Positions 48,679-58,163 of a stretch of DNA of 64,000 nt are shown here, one piece after another (the stretch's first letter is position 1; every line of letters begins with the position of its first letter). This DNA comes from Clarkia xantiana subsp. parviflora (Eukaryota > Streptophyta > Magnoliopsida > Myrtales > Onagraceae). A program made the translations under genes and the position numbers. Location: NCBI GenBank assembly GCA_036873135.1, contig JAPTYO010000015.1, positions 741,339-805,338 on the forward strand, read 5' to 3'. The notes below the pieces were generated by a model that had not been told where the DNA came from, searched no databases, and saw nothing but the letters and a program-made list of their open reading frames with translations.

Positions 48679-49884
48679 TCAAGCATGACATTTCTTCAAG
48701 CGTTCGCCACTGAAAGAATGCTTCAACACATTGCCATCGAGGTCTTCCAACTTATACGCATTTCGAGCTGGCATCCCCACGACCTTATAAGGCCCTTCCC
48801 ATTTTGGTGACATCTTGTTGATTCGATCCAAAAGGGTAAATCCGTTCCGATGCCAGACCAGTTCCCCAACAAAGAACTGTCGAGACTTGACTCGTCGATT
48901 ATAATATCAGGCTGTTACCAAGCGCATCCGAGCCTGGGCCTCCTCGGCACTCCGCCTCTTCTCTTCGACCAAGTCCAAGTCCAGGCGCCTCGTTTCATCA
49001 TTCGACAGATGTTCATAATACCTCGTCTGATGGGATGCCACAGCTATTTCGACGGGAGCAACTGCTTCCGTGCCATAAACAAGGCCAAACGGAGTCTCCC
49101 CAGTGGACCGTTTGGGCGTTGTTCTAACAGCCCAAAGCACATTTTCCAGTTCGTCCAGCCATTTGCCCTTCAGGCCATCCATCACGATCTTGTTGGCTGA
49201 CTCCACCTGTCCATTGGTTTGAGCATGACAGACAGAGGCTGTCCGATTCTCAATTTTCAGTTCCTCCAGGTACTTCTTCCACTGGGCCCCGTTAAACGGG
49301 GGGCCGTTATCGCTGATCAATACCTTGGGGATCCCGTATCGGGATATGATATGGGTCTGGAGGAACTTGAGGATATGATTCCCCGTTGTCTTGGCCAACG
49401 CCTTAGCTTCTATCCACTTCGAGAAATAATCAATAGACACGAATAAATATCGGCACTGACCTTTTGCAACTAGAAGGGGTCCCACCAAATCGATTCCCCA
49501 TTGCGCGAAGGGCCAAGCACTCTTGATGGACGTCAGATCTGCAGCGGGAGCCACGATATTCGGGGCGTACCTCTGGCAAGCGTCACAGGACCGGACTAGC
49601 ATCGTTGCCTCCTTGTTCATCGAGGGCCAGTAATAGCCCAGGTTTAGCACTTTCCTCACGATAGATCGGGCACCTTCATGAGAGGCCAAGTATCCTTCGT
49701 GCACCTCCCTAAGGATCCGATCTGTGTCAGGCTCAGCCACACATTTCAAGTAAGGAGTTAAATACCCCTTTTTATACAGCTGATTGTCCACCATCACATA
49801 ATTGGGCGCGATTCGGCGTAATTTGCCAGCTGCCACTTCATCATCGGGGACTGTCCCCGTAGTCAGGTACGCGGCTATCGGGGT
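48679..49884 (-). pseudogene. Tat element integrase
   Basis: The zinc-binding HHCC is seen as VHEGYLASHEG and RSCDACQRY. The catalytic triad lies in WGIDLVGP (D), LISDNGPPF (D) and GQVESANK (E). The open stretch is 48907-49884 after excluding about 51 codons read from the solo LTR. A TGA at 48907-48909 interrupts the C-terminal part; the same frame goes on through SRQFFVGELVWHRNGF to a natural-looking end at 48679 (LKKCHA). Integrase joins element DNA into the chromosome. This copy is inactive because of the TGA and the nested LTR. Confidence 0.88.
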
Positions 49885-50565
49885 TGTTGGATCACGGTTG
49901 GAACTCCGGTACGGTCTTGACGGAAATCCAAGGCCCTTCGCTCCACGTAATCCTGCAAGAGGGGAATAAACCGGGCGGTGACCCAGAATCCCTCTCCGAT
50001 GCTTAAATGAGAATCTCGTGGCAGGCAAAAGCAAGCAATAGTATGAGTATGTAATCGTGTGTGATCTGAGGTAACTTCTGCATTTTTATAGGAGAAGAGT
50101 TACCTCAGTTACCCGATGAACCGCTGGGGCAGTTAGCCCACGATCCCGCTTATCTCGGCCACGTTCCGCTTATATCGGCCACGATCCCGTTTATCTTGGT
50201 CACGTTCCGCTTATCTCGGCCACTACTCTGATAGTGGGTGCGTTTCTCGGCCTCAACCTCTGATAGCAAGTCCCGACCAATATCGGGGACTCCAGAGTTA
50301 TCTCGTTAAGTCACCGCTCGGGGCCCCTCGTCATCGTGACAGGGCCAACATTTTCAGGGATTCATCATCGGGGCCTACTTAAAGGCATCTCATCGGGAGC
50401 GTCCAGCTCGCATATCGGGATCGACCTTGTCCGGACCTTTCACCATCGGGACTCCTCTTATCGGGACCCTTCACATTGGTCTTCTTGACCTCTTTTAGGG
50501 CCCAATGGGCCTATTCACCGTTTACTCGTCGTTAAAGGGCCTAAAGGCTATAGAGAAACCCATCA
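49885..50565 (-). mobile_element. solo LTR nested in pol
   Basis: 681 bp, TGTTGGATCACGG to CCCATCA, the same termini as the host element's LTR but with many differences and its own length, so it comes from a related subfamily. The target duplication GGGGT is exact (49880-49884 and 50566-50570). It separates the second RNase H from integrase. Taking out the LTR and one GGGGT copy leaves one continuous frame, so pol was uninterrupted here before the insertion. No internal region remains, as expected after LTR-LTR recombination. Confidence 0.92.
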
Positions 50566-50570
50566 GGGGT

Positions 50571-51116
50571 CATCCAAGTGGGCTCCTCCGATCCGATCTC
50601 AATGGTACATACCTCCGATTGATCGGTGGTTGACAAGATCACCTTCTCCAAGAAGTGCACCTTCCGACTTTCATCGAGGGGTACCCTCAAGGCGAACTTG
50701 CTCAGGGCATCTGCTTCCACATTATCCTCCCTCGGGATCGCCTCAATATCGAAGCTCTTGAAACTCTCCTTCAAGGTTTGCACCTCCCGAAGGTACTTTT
50801 TCATCATCGGGCTCTTTGCTTCGTATCGTCCCTGGACTTGGTTCACAATCAGGCTAGCATCGCACTTCACCTTTAAGTGACCAACTCCCGTGCCTTTGGC
50901 AATCTTGAGGCCGGTGATGAGAGCCTCGTATTCAGCTTTATTGTTTGTGGCCCTAAACGTCAAGGCCAAGGCATATCGAAGAGGCTCGCCTCCGCCTGGT
51001 GGTATCAGCACAAACCCTGCTCCCGATCCTTCTGAATTTGAGGAGCCATCGGTATTCATCTCCCAAGTGTCTTCGTTATCGGGCTGTTCTGACTGCTCTA
51101 CTATCGGGACTTCCAT
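50571..51116 (-). pseudogene. archaeal-type second RNase H of the Tat element
   Basis: Starts near MEVPIVEQ and holds NTDGSSNSEGSGAGFVL, NNKAEYEALITGLKIA, KCDASLIVNQVQG and REDNVEADALSKFA, which carry the acidic residues of an RNase HI fold (D, E, D, D). It resembles plant/archaeal RNase H rather than the retroviral domain just upstream. Dual RNase H is reported for Tat elements. Its frame is broken at TWMTP, where the nested solo LTR enters; a few further codons are LTR read-through. Confidence 0.82.
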
Positions 51117-51125
51117 GGTTGCCCC

Positions 51126-53213
51126 CTATACAGGACCCGCTTCTTCTAGATCGGGGGCTGTAGACTCTACTATGAAATCCGCCAACGCCTGGCCCTTAAT
51201 AGCCGTTCTCGGGGCAAAGTGAATGCGGAACTCACTAAGCTCGACTACCCATTTCAGTAATCTCCCCGATGCATCAGGTCGGTTCAAAAAATGTCTCAAG
51301 GGCTGATTCGTCAAAACAGTAATCTCATGCGCATGGAAGTAAGGTCTCAGCTTCCGAGTAGTAACAATCAACGCATAAAGATACTTCTCAACGGCGGGAT
51401 AATTTATTTCAGACTTGGCGAGTGCCTTGCTTACATAATAGACGGGGACTTGGTTACCCTCTACGACTTTCACTAAGACAGAGCTAACAGCAAATTCAGA
51501 AACAGCCAAATACAGATAGAGTGGCTCGCCTGGAATGGGCTTCGCCAACGGCGGGAAGGTGCGGAGGTGCTGCTTGAGTGCCTGGAACGCCTCTTCGCAC
51601 TTGGCAGTCCACTCAAACTTCTTGTTGGCCCTCAGCACTTCAAGGAACGGCATGGATCGATCACTTGCTTTGGACAGAAAGCGATTCATCGCGGCCAATC
51701 GGCCATTCAGCACCTGCACCTCCCGATGGTTCGTCGGGGACTTCATCTCCTCGATCGCCTTCAATTTCTCAGGATTCACCTCAATTCCCCTCTGGCTCAC
51801 CATGAAGCCCAGAAACTTCCCTGAGTGCACTCCGAAGGCACATTTGTTCGGGTTCAAGCGAACTTGATGAAGCCTCATCCCCTCAAACGCTGTGGCTAAG
51901 TTGTGAACATGATCCTCGGCCTGTCGGGACTTTACCAGCATGTCGTCCACATAGGCCTCCATCGTTTTTCCCACCATATCCCCGAACAACTTGTTCACCA
52001 TCCTCTGATAAGTTGCACCTGCATTGATCAGTCCAAAAGGCATGACATCATACTGATAGATGTCACTATCAGCATAAAAAGCGGTGTGGGGGGCATCCTC
52101 CTTGGACATCTTGATCTTATTGTAGCCGGAGTAGGCATCCATAAAGCTCAGTAACTCATGTCCCGATGTGGCATCCACTAGCTGGTCGATCCTCGGGAGC
52201 GGATAGCAATCTTTCGGGCATGCTTTGTTCAGGTCGCGGAAATCAACACACATCCGCCACTTGCCATTGCTCTTCTTCACCAGGACTGAGTTTGCGACCC
52301 AGGTCTGGAATCGGAGCTCCTTAATAAATTCAGCATCGAGCAACCTGCCCACCTCCTGTTGGATCGCGATCTTCTTGTCAGCACCCATCGGGCGCCTACT
52401 CTGTGTAACAGGCTTGATCGCAGGGTCAATCTTCAGCTCATGAGTAATTACATCGGGATTGATTCCTGGCATGTCGCTCGGGGACCAGGCAAACAACTCC
52501 TTGAACTCCTTCAACAGATCAATCAATTCTCGGGCCGTCTCTTCAGTCAGAGCGGACCCGATTTTCACCTTCCTCTGAGGTCCATCAATCTCGACCTCCT
52601 TCAAATCCTCCATCGGGGCGGGACGCCCAAACTCCTCTCGGCGATCCGCATCAGTCTGGAAAACAGTCATAGCCTCCCGATTCCTCCTTCGAGTGGCATT
52701 GACGTAGCACTTCCTGGAGGCTATCTGATCGCCCTTGACTTCCCCGACTCCGTGGTCGGTCGGAAACTTCATCTTCTGATGGACAGTTGAGGCGATTGCC
52801 CCCAGCGGGTTGATGGTGGTCCTCCCGATAATTGCATTATAAGTCCCCGCGGACTCGACCACCACGAAATCCACGTTCCTCTTCTCCGACTTCCAGCCAC
52901 TACCGAATTCGACCGGTAAAGTAATCATTCCCACTGGGTAAGAAGTAGAGCAAGAAAATCCGACCATCGGGAAGTCTGCAGGCTTCAAGTCCTTCTTGGT
53001 TTTCCCCATGGCCTGCAGTGCATCCATGAACAAAATGTCGGAAGAGCTCCCTCCATCTATCAGGATTCGCTTCATCTCGTACCCATCCACGTTCAGGGTC
53101 ACAACCAAAGCATCGTCGTGCAGGGTCTCCACACCTATCAGGTCCTCCGCTGAGATGGGAATCACCATTTCTTCTTTGGGAGTCCAATTTCGGGCCCGCT
53201 TGCCCAGCACCAC
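51126..53213 (-). CDS. pol: Tat element Pol: protease, reverse transcriptase, RNase H
   Basis: A 695-residue frame. The retropepsin active site is in LIDGGSSSDILF (about 51-62). RT motifs: WRMCVDFRDLNKACPKD (about 319-335), MPFGLINAGATYQRMVN (391-407) and the catalytic YVDDM at 421-425. The connection and RNase H lie at about 560-690, ending in RTAIKGQALADFIVE. The TAG at 51126-51128 ends the frame and the next domain lies in a different frame, so a small indel separates them. The catalytic residues look intact. In sense it follows Gag and precedes the second RNase H. It would synthesise element DNA inside the particle. Confidence 0.92.
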   Translation of the reverse strand: MVLGKRARNWTPKEEMVIPISAEDLIGVETLHDDALVVTLNVDGYEMKRILIDGGSSSDILFMDALQAMGKTKKDLKPADFPMVGFSCSTSYPVGMITLPVEFGSGWKSEKRNVDFVVVESAGTYNAIIGRTTINPLGAIASTVHQKMKFPTDHGVGEVKGDQIASRKCYVNATRRRNREAMTVFQTDADRREEFGRPAPMEDLKEVEIDGPQRKVKIGSALTEETARELIDLLKEFKELFAWSPSDMPGINPDVITHELKIDPAIKPVTQSRRPMGADKKIAIQQEVGRLLDAEFIKELRFQTWVANSVLVKKSNGKWRMCVDFRDLNKACPKDCYPLPRIDQLVDATSGHELLSFMDAYSGYNKIKMSKEDAPHTAFYADSDIYQYDVMPFGLINAGATYQRMVNKLFGDMVGKTMEAYVDDMLVKSRQAEDHVHNLATAFEGMRLHQVRLNPNKCAFGVHSGKFLGFMVSQRGIEVNPEKLKAIEEMKSPTNHREVQVLNGRLAAMNRFLSKASDRSMPFLEVLRANKKFEWTAKCEEAFQALKQHLRTFPPLAKPIPGEPLYLYLAVSEFAVSSVLVKVVEGNQVPVYYVSKALAKSEINYPAVEKYLYALIVTTRKLRPYFHAHEITVLTNQPLRHFLNRPDASGRLLKWVVELSEFRIHFAPRTAIKGQALADFIVESTAPDLEEAGPV

Positions 53214-53264
53214 GGCAATAGGAATTCGAGAAGCATAGACCTCTCGAGATGCCGTGGTATCACC

Positions 53265-53522
53265 TCATGCAGCAAATCCTCCATGGATCACATTAATGGT
53301 TCCCCGCTTCTCCTTGCGAGCATTGGAAGACTCGGGCTTCTCCTTCTTCGGGGACCGATCGCGAGATCGGGAACGGGATCGGCCCCGTTGCCCAGCCGCA
53401 AATTCCTTGAGCTTCCCCCTCTGGATCAGCTTCTCAATCTCCTTCTTCAACTCCCGACAATGGTTAGTGTCGTGACCGTTGGCACGATGGAAACGACAAA
53501 AACGATCGGTGCGAGCTCCCAA
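53265..53522 (-). pseudogene. Gag C-terminal zinc-finger fragment
   Basis: The open frame holds DRFCRFHRANGHDTNHCREL, a variant zinc-knuckle common in this lineage, then a basic Arg/Ser-rich tail (GRSRSRSRDRSPKKEK). It ends at a TGA (53265-53267) directly before the protease-RT frame, with only about 17 codons between. It is split from the rest of Gag by a frame change and from Pol by this stop. The stop could be a lesion, since in-frame codons follow it. Confidence 0.75.
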
Positions 53523-53697
53523 GAACTCTCCATCCTTCTTCGGGGGGTACCTGGCGATACCCTATCGGTCCATCACTGCCAACACAGCACCCATGGAACA
53601 AATGAGAGGAGTTTAGTGGTCCTCCCGCTTGTCCGACTTCGAGGGACGCTTGTCTTCCCTCCGATCGGGACGTCCTCGACCCCGACTGCTCTCGGGT

Positions 53698-54891
53698 TTA
53701 TCTTTTCTCAGGTTTGAACGACTGCTTCCCCTTGTTTGATTTCGGAGGGTCAATGTCTCCGGCAGCTATCTTCGACTCTTGTACGTCGATTTGTTGCTTC
53801 ACCCTTTTCTGCAACTCCACCATGTTCCACACAGCCTTCTCAGCCACGCTGTGCATCAAGTCGGAACCATATGGTGCTGTCAGGTTCCGAATGAAGGTGC
53901 GGATGGTCTCTCCCTCCGACATTTCCTCATCAATCTCGGCCACGCTGGCAGTGTACCTCTGGTAGTAATGCGCCAGAGACTCGTCGGGCCTCTGTACCAC
54001 CTCAGCCAGGGACCTCGCGCTTTTTAGGAGACGCCGACGGCCCTGGTATTGCTGGATGAACCGATCATGCATCTGGGTCCAGGTAGAGATGCACCCTGGA
54101 GGGAGACTGAAAAACCACGTCAGGGCTCTTTCACCAAGTGTGCCCGGGAACAGAACGCACACTATATCGTCATTCGGGGCTCTGCCTAGACAAGCCATGA
54201 CATGTTTCTGGACATGGCGAACTGGATCCCATTCGCCATCATACTCCTTGATTTTCGGGATACCAAGTCCTGGCGGGGCAGTGGTGTTCACCAATCGGGG
54301 AACAAAGGGATGAGTGGATCGATCCCTCAGCTCCGACATCATCTTATTCTGGTCTCCCATACAGATGTTCACAATCTTCACCACCTGGTCGGGGGTGATA
54401 GGACCACTAAGAGGGATGGTCCTATGTTGTACCGGTCCAGGCCCATCAATCACAAACTGCTCCGACTGAGCGGGCTCCTTGCCCTTGTCTTGGTGCTCGG
54501 GTTGGGCCTCCTGCCCGTCCCGATTCTCCCTCGGCGGAGGCGTAGGCAACTCCTCCTCCTTCTTCTTGGCGGCCTTCCTTCGGTCCAGGAGATCCTCCAT
54601 AGCTTCCTGGAATATTGGCATGGCATCCATCACTGCCTTTGCCAAATCCGGCTTTGTAGGTGCCTCCTGGTCCCTCCTCGGGATCTCTTCCCAGCTCTCC
54701 GACGAGTTTCGAATGGAATCTTCGCGATCATCATGATGCCCCCCCTGTTTGGGAAACAGCAGGGGAGGATCATTCCGATCAACAGTGCGCTCCGGCGGTC
54801 CTGAATTCAGAGTTCCAGCAGGGTGGCGGGAACCACCAGATTGTCCTTGTCTCTTCTTTTGCTTGCCAGCCATCGATCGGGTAGAAGCCAT
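53698..54891 (-). CDS. gag: Tat element Gag polyprotein (N-terminal and capsid part)
   Basis: A 397-residue open frame from the first ATG inside the element (54889-54891, MASTRSMAGKQKK); the frame runs further upstream into the primer site and LTR, but those residues are non-coding. It has a long charged proline- and glutamine-rich N part (about 1-190), then a capsid-like region with VNTTAPPGLGIPKIKEYDGEWDP-type and LAHYYQRY motifs typical of plant retrotransposon gag. It ends in KGKQSFKPEKR. The Gag C-terminal part, with a C-x2-H...GH-x4-C finger, is in another frame at 53265-53522, so this copy has a frame change near 53530-53700. Forms the particle in which reverse transcription takes place. 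Confidence 0.85.
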   Translation of the reverse strand: MASTRSMAGKQKKRQGQSGGSRHPAGTLNSGPPERTVDRNDPPLLFPKQGGHHDDREDSIRNSSESWEEIPRRDQEAPTKPDLAKAVMDAMPIFQEAMEDLLDRRKAAKKKEEELPTPPPRENRDGQEAQPEHQDKGKEPAQSEQFVIDGPGPVQHRTIPLSGPITPDQVVKIVNICMGDQNKMMSELRDRSTHPFVPRLVNTTAPPGLGIPKIKEYDGEWDPVRHVQKHVMACLGRAPNDDIVCVLFPGTLGERALTWFFSLPPGCISTWTQMHDRFIQQYQGRRRLLKSARSLAEVVQRPDESLAHYYQRYTASVAEIDEEMSEGETIRTFIRNLTAPYGSDLMHSVAEKAVWNMVELQKRVKQQIDVQESKIAAGDIDPPKSNKGKQSFKPEKR

Positions 54892-54910
54892 TTTTTGCTT
54901 TTTGTTACGT

Positions 54911-54928
54911 TCCCACAGACGGCGCCAA
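54911..54928 (-). other. Tat element primer-binding site
   Basis: TTGGCGCCGTCTGTGGG on minus directly follows the 5' LTR, as is usual for plant Gypsy elements of this type. Confidence 0.85.
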
Positions 54929-55582
54929 TGTTGGATCACGCTTGGAACTCCGGTACGTTCTTGACGGAAGTCCGAACTCCTTCGCTCCAAGTAATCCTGC
55001 AAGAAGGGGATAGACCGGGCGGTGACCCAGAATCTCTCTCCGATGCTTAAATGAGTAGCTCGATATAGACTGGCAAGTATCAGTATGTGAATGTCAATGT
55101 GTTGATCCTGAGGTAACTCCTTCCTTTATATAGGGGAGTAGTTACCCCAGTTACCTGTTGTAATAACTGCTGGGGGCAGTTAGCCCACGTTTCGTTTATC
55201 TCGGCCACTTGCCCACGTTCCGTCTTTTCAGGCCACTTCCCCACTATGTCGATAGTGGGCGTGTTTTTCGGCCTCGTTCTCTGGTGGCAAGTCCCGACGG
55301 ATGTCAGGGACTCCAGAGTTATCTCCTTTGGTCACCGCTCGGGGCCCCTCGTCATCGGGACAGGGCCAGTCTTCCCAGGGATTCCATATCGGGGCCTACT
55401 CAAAGGCATATCATCGGGGCCTACTCAAAGGCATATAATCGGGAGCGTTCAGCTCGTATGTCGGGACCCGATCTTGTCGGGTCCTCTCGTATTGGTCCTC
55501 TAAGCCTCTTTTGGGGCCCAGTGAGCCTACTTCACCGTTTAGTCGTCGTTAATGGGCCTAACGGCTATATCGAAACCCATCA
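54929..55582 (-). repeat. Tat element 5' LTR
   Basis: 654 bp, the same length as the other LTR. By eye about 12 substitutions and no indels separate the two, so it is clearly older than LARD2. The TATATAAA box at 55125-55132 (minus) is the expected promoter. Confidence 0.93.
55125..55132 (-). promoter_or_regulatory. TATA box of Tat 5' LTR
   Basis: TATATAAA on minus, in the LTR upstream of gag; conserved in the 3' LTR at 44345-44352. Confidence 0.6.
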
Positions 55583-55640
55583 TGCTTGATAATGAACCTC
55601 AACATTTTTCACCATAAAAGAGGAAAGTTGTTGCAATAAC

Positions 55641-55700
55641 CTTTTGGCGCCTAGCTCTTGTCTCATGATCAAGTTTTGACTTTGGACCTTTAGAAGCCAT
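55641..55700 (-). pseudogene. PIE1: PIE1 exon 1 (start codon exon)
   Basis: The 60-bp exon begins with ATG at 55698-55700 and encodes 20 residues opening MASKGPKSK, basic at the end (RARRQK), as expected for the PIE1 N terminus. The donor follows directly as AG|GTTATT. It ends in phase 0, which suits the next exon. The reading frame is intact here. The Tat element fills nearly all of the intron that follows, with only about 53 bp of intron between this exon and the element's target duplication. Confidence 0.85.
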
Positions 55701-56026
55701 AAGTCCTCGTTAACCTATGTCATAATGTTCTTCAGCAACTGTAGGGAAAATTTCATGAGCACTTTGATGAGGAATAGTTAAAGCAATAGCATCAGCAAAA
55801 GAAGATGAGCACATCAAATTCAAAATAAAACTCTAAACCAAAGTTCTTCAAGAAAAAAAAGAGGAACAGGAAAAAATAAACTGAACAAGAACTTGAAAAG
55901 ACTTATCGAAATTCTGGATAAGCATGATTGACTGTCCTAGAACCTCCATTACACCCAGCTCTATTAATAGAATCCCCTCTTTCAAACAATTAGTAAAGCA
56001 GGTAACTCAGGCAAGAACATATAAGA

Positions 56027-56548
56027 TTGACACCTACTGTTACCTAGAACATATGCATTCAGTAAATTGTAATACTCAAGAATCTTCCTGTACATTTTCT
56101 ACGTATCTTTACCTTTTCTGTTGGTACATGGTTTTGCACCCTCTTAAGCTTCCAATAATGGTATCCTTACTATTAACATTCCAAAAACAGTTGCCCACTT
56201 TTGACACCTACTGCTAGCTAGAACATATGCATTCATTGTGTTGTAATATTCAAGAATCTTCCTGTACATTTTATGCTTATCCTTTCCTTTTCTATTGGTA
56301 CATGGGTTTGCACCCTCTTTAGCTTCCAATAATGGTACCCTTACTATTAACATTCCAAAAACAGTTGCCCACTTTTGACACCTACTGCTAGCTAGAACAT
56401 ATGCATTCATTGTATTATAATATTCACAAATCTTCCTGTACATTTTCTGCTTATCTTTTCATTTTCTGTTGGTACATGGGTTTGCACCCTCTTAAGCTTC
56501 CAATAATGACATCCTTACTATTAACATTCCAAAAAAAATTGCCCACTT
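56027..56548. repeat. three tandem 174-bp repeats upstream of PIE1 exon 1
   Basis: Copies start at 56027, 56201 and 56375, each TTGACACCTACT, with a period of exactly 174 bp. The minus strand is open across much of it as a 58-residue repeat (MYRKILEYYNTMNAYVLASS), because 174 is a multiple of three. I recognise no protein family. It lies in the PIE1 leader or promoter. Confidence 0.88.
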
Positions 56549-57474
56549 TTGATTGATCCAGGTGAGAAGATTCAAAATCAAAGAGAGGAGCATTAAAAGT
56601 AGCACTACTTATAACTCTTTATGGGGAATCCCGCACTCTTAGAAATGGTAAAAGAGTGTCTGGTGTACTTTTTTTTTTGTGCTAAAGGGAGTCAGCGATT
56701 CTTGCTCATATGCAAATTTAACTAAAATAAAAGATCTATCAAATAAGCCAAGAACACCATTCCCAAGTTTCCTCAACAAGGATCAGTAAATCTGTTAAAA
56801 CAGTTTACAGCCCTCCTGCCAATGAATAATCTCTTCACTTCCACGCAATCATCATGCTAAAAGAACAGATCGGGAGAGAGACAATTATGAAGCAATCTGC
56901 ATAGCTAGATTAAAGCTTCCGAATCTTAGAGATAGCCCTCGCATGAGATAATTATTCTAAAATTGTATAAGTTTGTAAGAAGATGACAGCCACTACAAAT
57001 CCCGTACTCCAAAGAACTTCAAACCCAAGAAGCCCACCCAGATTACAAAATATACTCCATTGCCTCCGCAAAACCTCCCATTTTCTGTTGGAGTTGATCC
57101 CCACTTCTACACATATATCCTATAACTGGCAGGACTATGCATGGGATCACATAAGATAGCCCATGCAGTACCTCAAAATCTACATACCGACAAAAAGCAA
57201 AGCAGCCAAAAGAAAAGGAAAAATCTCCATTCTACCATCAGAACGCTGTTTCTCAATAAATGAACACCCCAAACAGCCACCTGAAGGAACAAGAAAGCTC
57301 TTCGTCCTTGCTGCTCACTGATTTCATGATCAAGAGACAACAACAAACTAGAGAACTGACCTCAAACAAAACAACCACTCGCTAACTTTCCTTGTTCGAC
57401 TTTTTGTCCACCACAACTACTATACACTCCCCAGACTCTGCAGCCAAAGAGAGAGGAAACGTCAGAATCAGTAG
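56549..57474. other. PIE1 upstream/leader region without genes
   Basis: AT-rich sequence with no coding frame that I can support. It probably belongs to a 5' leader intron of PIE1, given the GC-richer stretch with a telo-box motif further upstream at 57475-57700. Confidence 0.5.
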
Positions 57475-57610
57475 ATGCTACAGTTGGTGCAGAACAGAGT
57501 CGAAATGCATGTAAGAGCTCGGAGAGAGAAGCGCGGGACGGACCAGAGATCGTCGCATCTGATGGCAGTGGTGGGGAGGTGCGAGACGGAAGGTGGTTGG
57601 TCGGAAGAAG

Positions 57611-57620
57611 CTAGGGTTTA
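57611..57620 (-). promoter_or_regulatory. telo-box-like motif in PIE1 leader
   Basis: The minus strand reads TAAACCCTAGCTTC here, about 1.9 kb upstream of the PIE1 start codon. AAACCCTAG motifs are common near transcription starts of plant housekeeping genes. The stretch around it (57475-57700) is GC-richer than its surroundings, which fits a 5' untranslated exon, so a leader intron between here and 55700 is likely. Function is inferred from position. Confidence 0.4.
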
Positions 57621-57840
57621 CAGTAACGGGTCCCAGAAGAGGGTCAGGTTTGGAATTTCCAGATCCGAATAAAATCTTAGGAAGGATAGAGTCATCATTT
57701 CTTTGGCCTTTCGATTTTGGTTGGTTGGGTTCTGGTTGGTTGTTTACTTATTATTTTTTCCCCTTAGTATTAGGAGTTAGGACATAGCTAAATTAGAAGG
57801 GCAGTATTCTAAACATATTTTCACCATACTTATAATAAAA

Positions 57841-58163
57841 CTAGGTGGCTACCCGCGCTTTGTGCGGTAGTATAGTACATAGTAAATTTAATTTAATCGT
57901 AATTAATTTTGTTATTTTTATGTATATAATTTATTTTTTATAATGCATAGTGTAAAAATAATTTAAATTACAAGTATTTAGTAAGTGAATAAGTATTACA
58001 ATTCGGCCAAAAAAAATAATACGTATTACAATAATTTTTTAAAATTTTATTTTATTAAATAGATACAATACATTAATATATTATATTATTTTAATTAATG
58101 GAAATTTGTTTAATAAATAATATATAATTATAAATTAGACAATATCGAATATATATATATATA
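57841..58163 (-). mobile_element. Helitron 3' end A (short Helitron or remnant)
   Basis: On minus the sequence ends in CTAG followed by T, preceded about 10 bp inside by a hairpin (CCGCGC TTT GTGCGG on plus, 57852-57866). This matches the Helitron 3' rule of hairpin then CTRR and insertion next to T. Another such end starts only 323 bp to the right, so the body is short or truncated. The 5' end was not identified. Confidence 0.5.

Larger units (their letters stand above)
44149..55582 (-). mobile_element. Tat-lineage Ty3/Gypsy retrotransposon
   Basis: Complete element of 11.4 kb in PIE1 intron 1, flanked by the target duplication TGCTT (44144-44148 and 55583-55587). Order in sense: 5' LTR, primer site, gag, protease, RT, RNase H, a second archaeal-type RNase H, integrase, tandem repeats, antisense gene, polypurine tract, 3' LTR. 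A second RNase H and an extra antisense gene between integrase and 3' LTR are known traits of the Tat lineage. Gag-pol is broken by several stops and frame changes and by a nested solo LTR, so the copy is not autonomous. Confidence 0.93.
5514..55700 (-). pseudogene. PIE1: PIE1-like SWR1-complex ATPase gene, disrupted
   Basis: Minus-strand exons match the plant SWR1 catalytic subunit PIE1, which in its family exchanges H2A for H2A.Z in nucleosomes. In order they give a start (55700), HSA region, acidic region, SNF2 ATPase with DEMGLGKT and DEAH, helicase C lobe, and the conserved C-terminal part. Exon limits read with GT-AG borders: 55641-55700, 43758-43837, 43558-43665, 43285-43365, 43105-43199, 42865-43007, 42551-42609, 41897-42032, 41512-41586, 41371-41435, 41149-41283, 40679-40717, 39915-39983, 39117-39179, 36259-39036 joined to 8108-8361 across an insertion, 6243-6307, 6083-6153, 5514-5866. 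Lesions: 1-bp loss in exon 2, TAG at 41149-41151, TAG at 37975-37977, 1-bp loss near 37338, TAA at 36776-36778, a 27.9-kb insertion, 1-bp gain near 5554, and a LARD insertion at 5513. The C terminus (SANT part) lies beyond the window or is lost. Assignment is from family recognition, not alignment. Confidence 0.9.

Noticed and set aside
52359..54804. Long plus-strand frames across gag and pol
   Set aside because: Complementary-strand shadows of GC-rich gag-pol.
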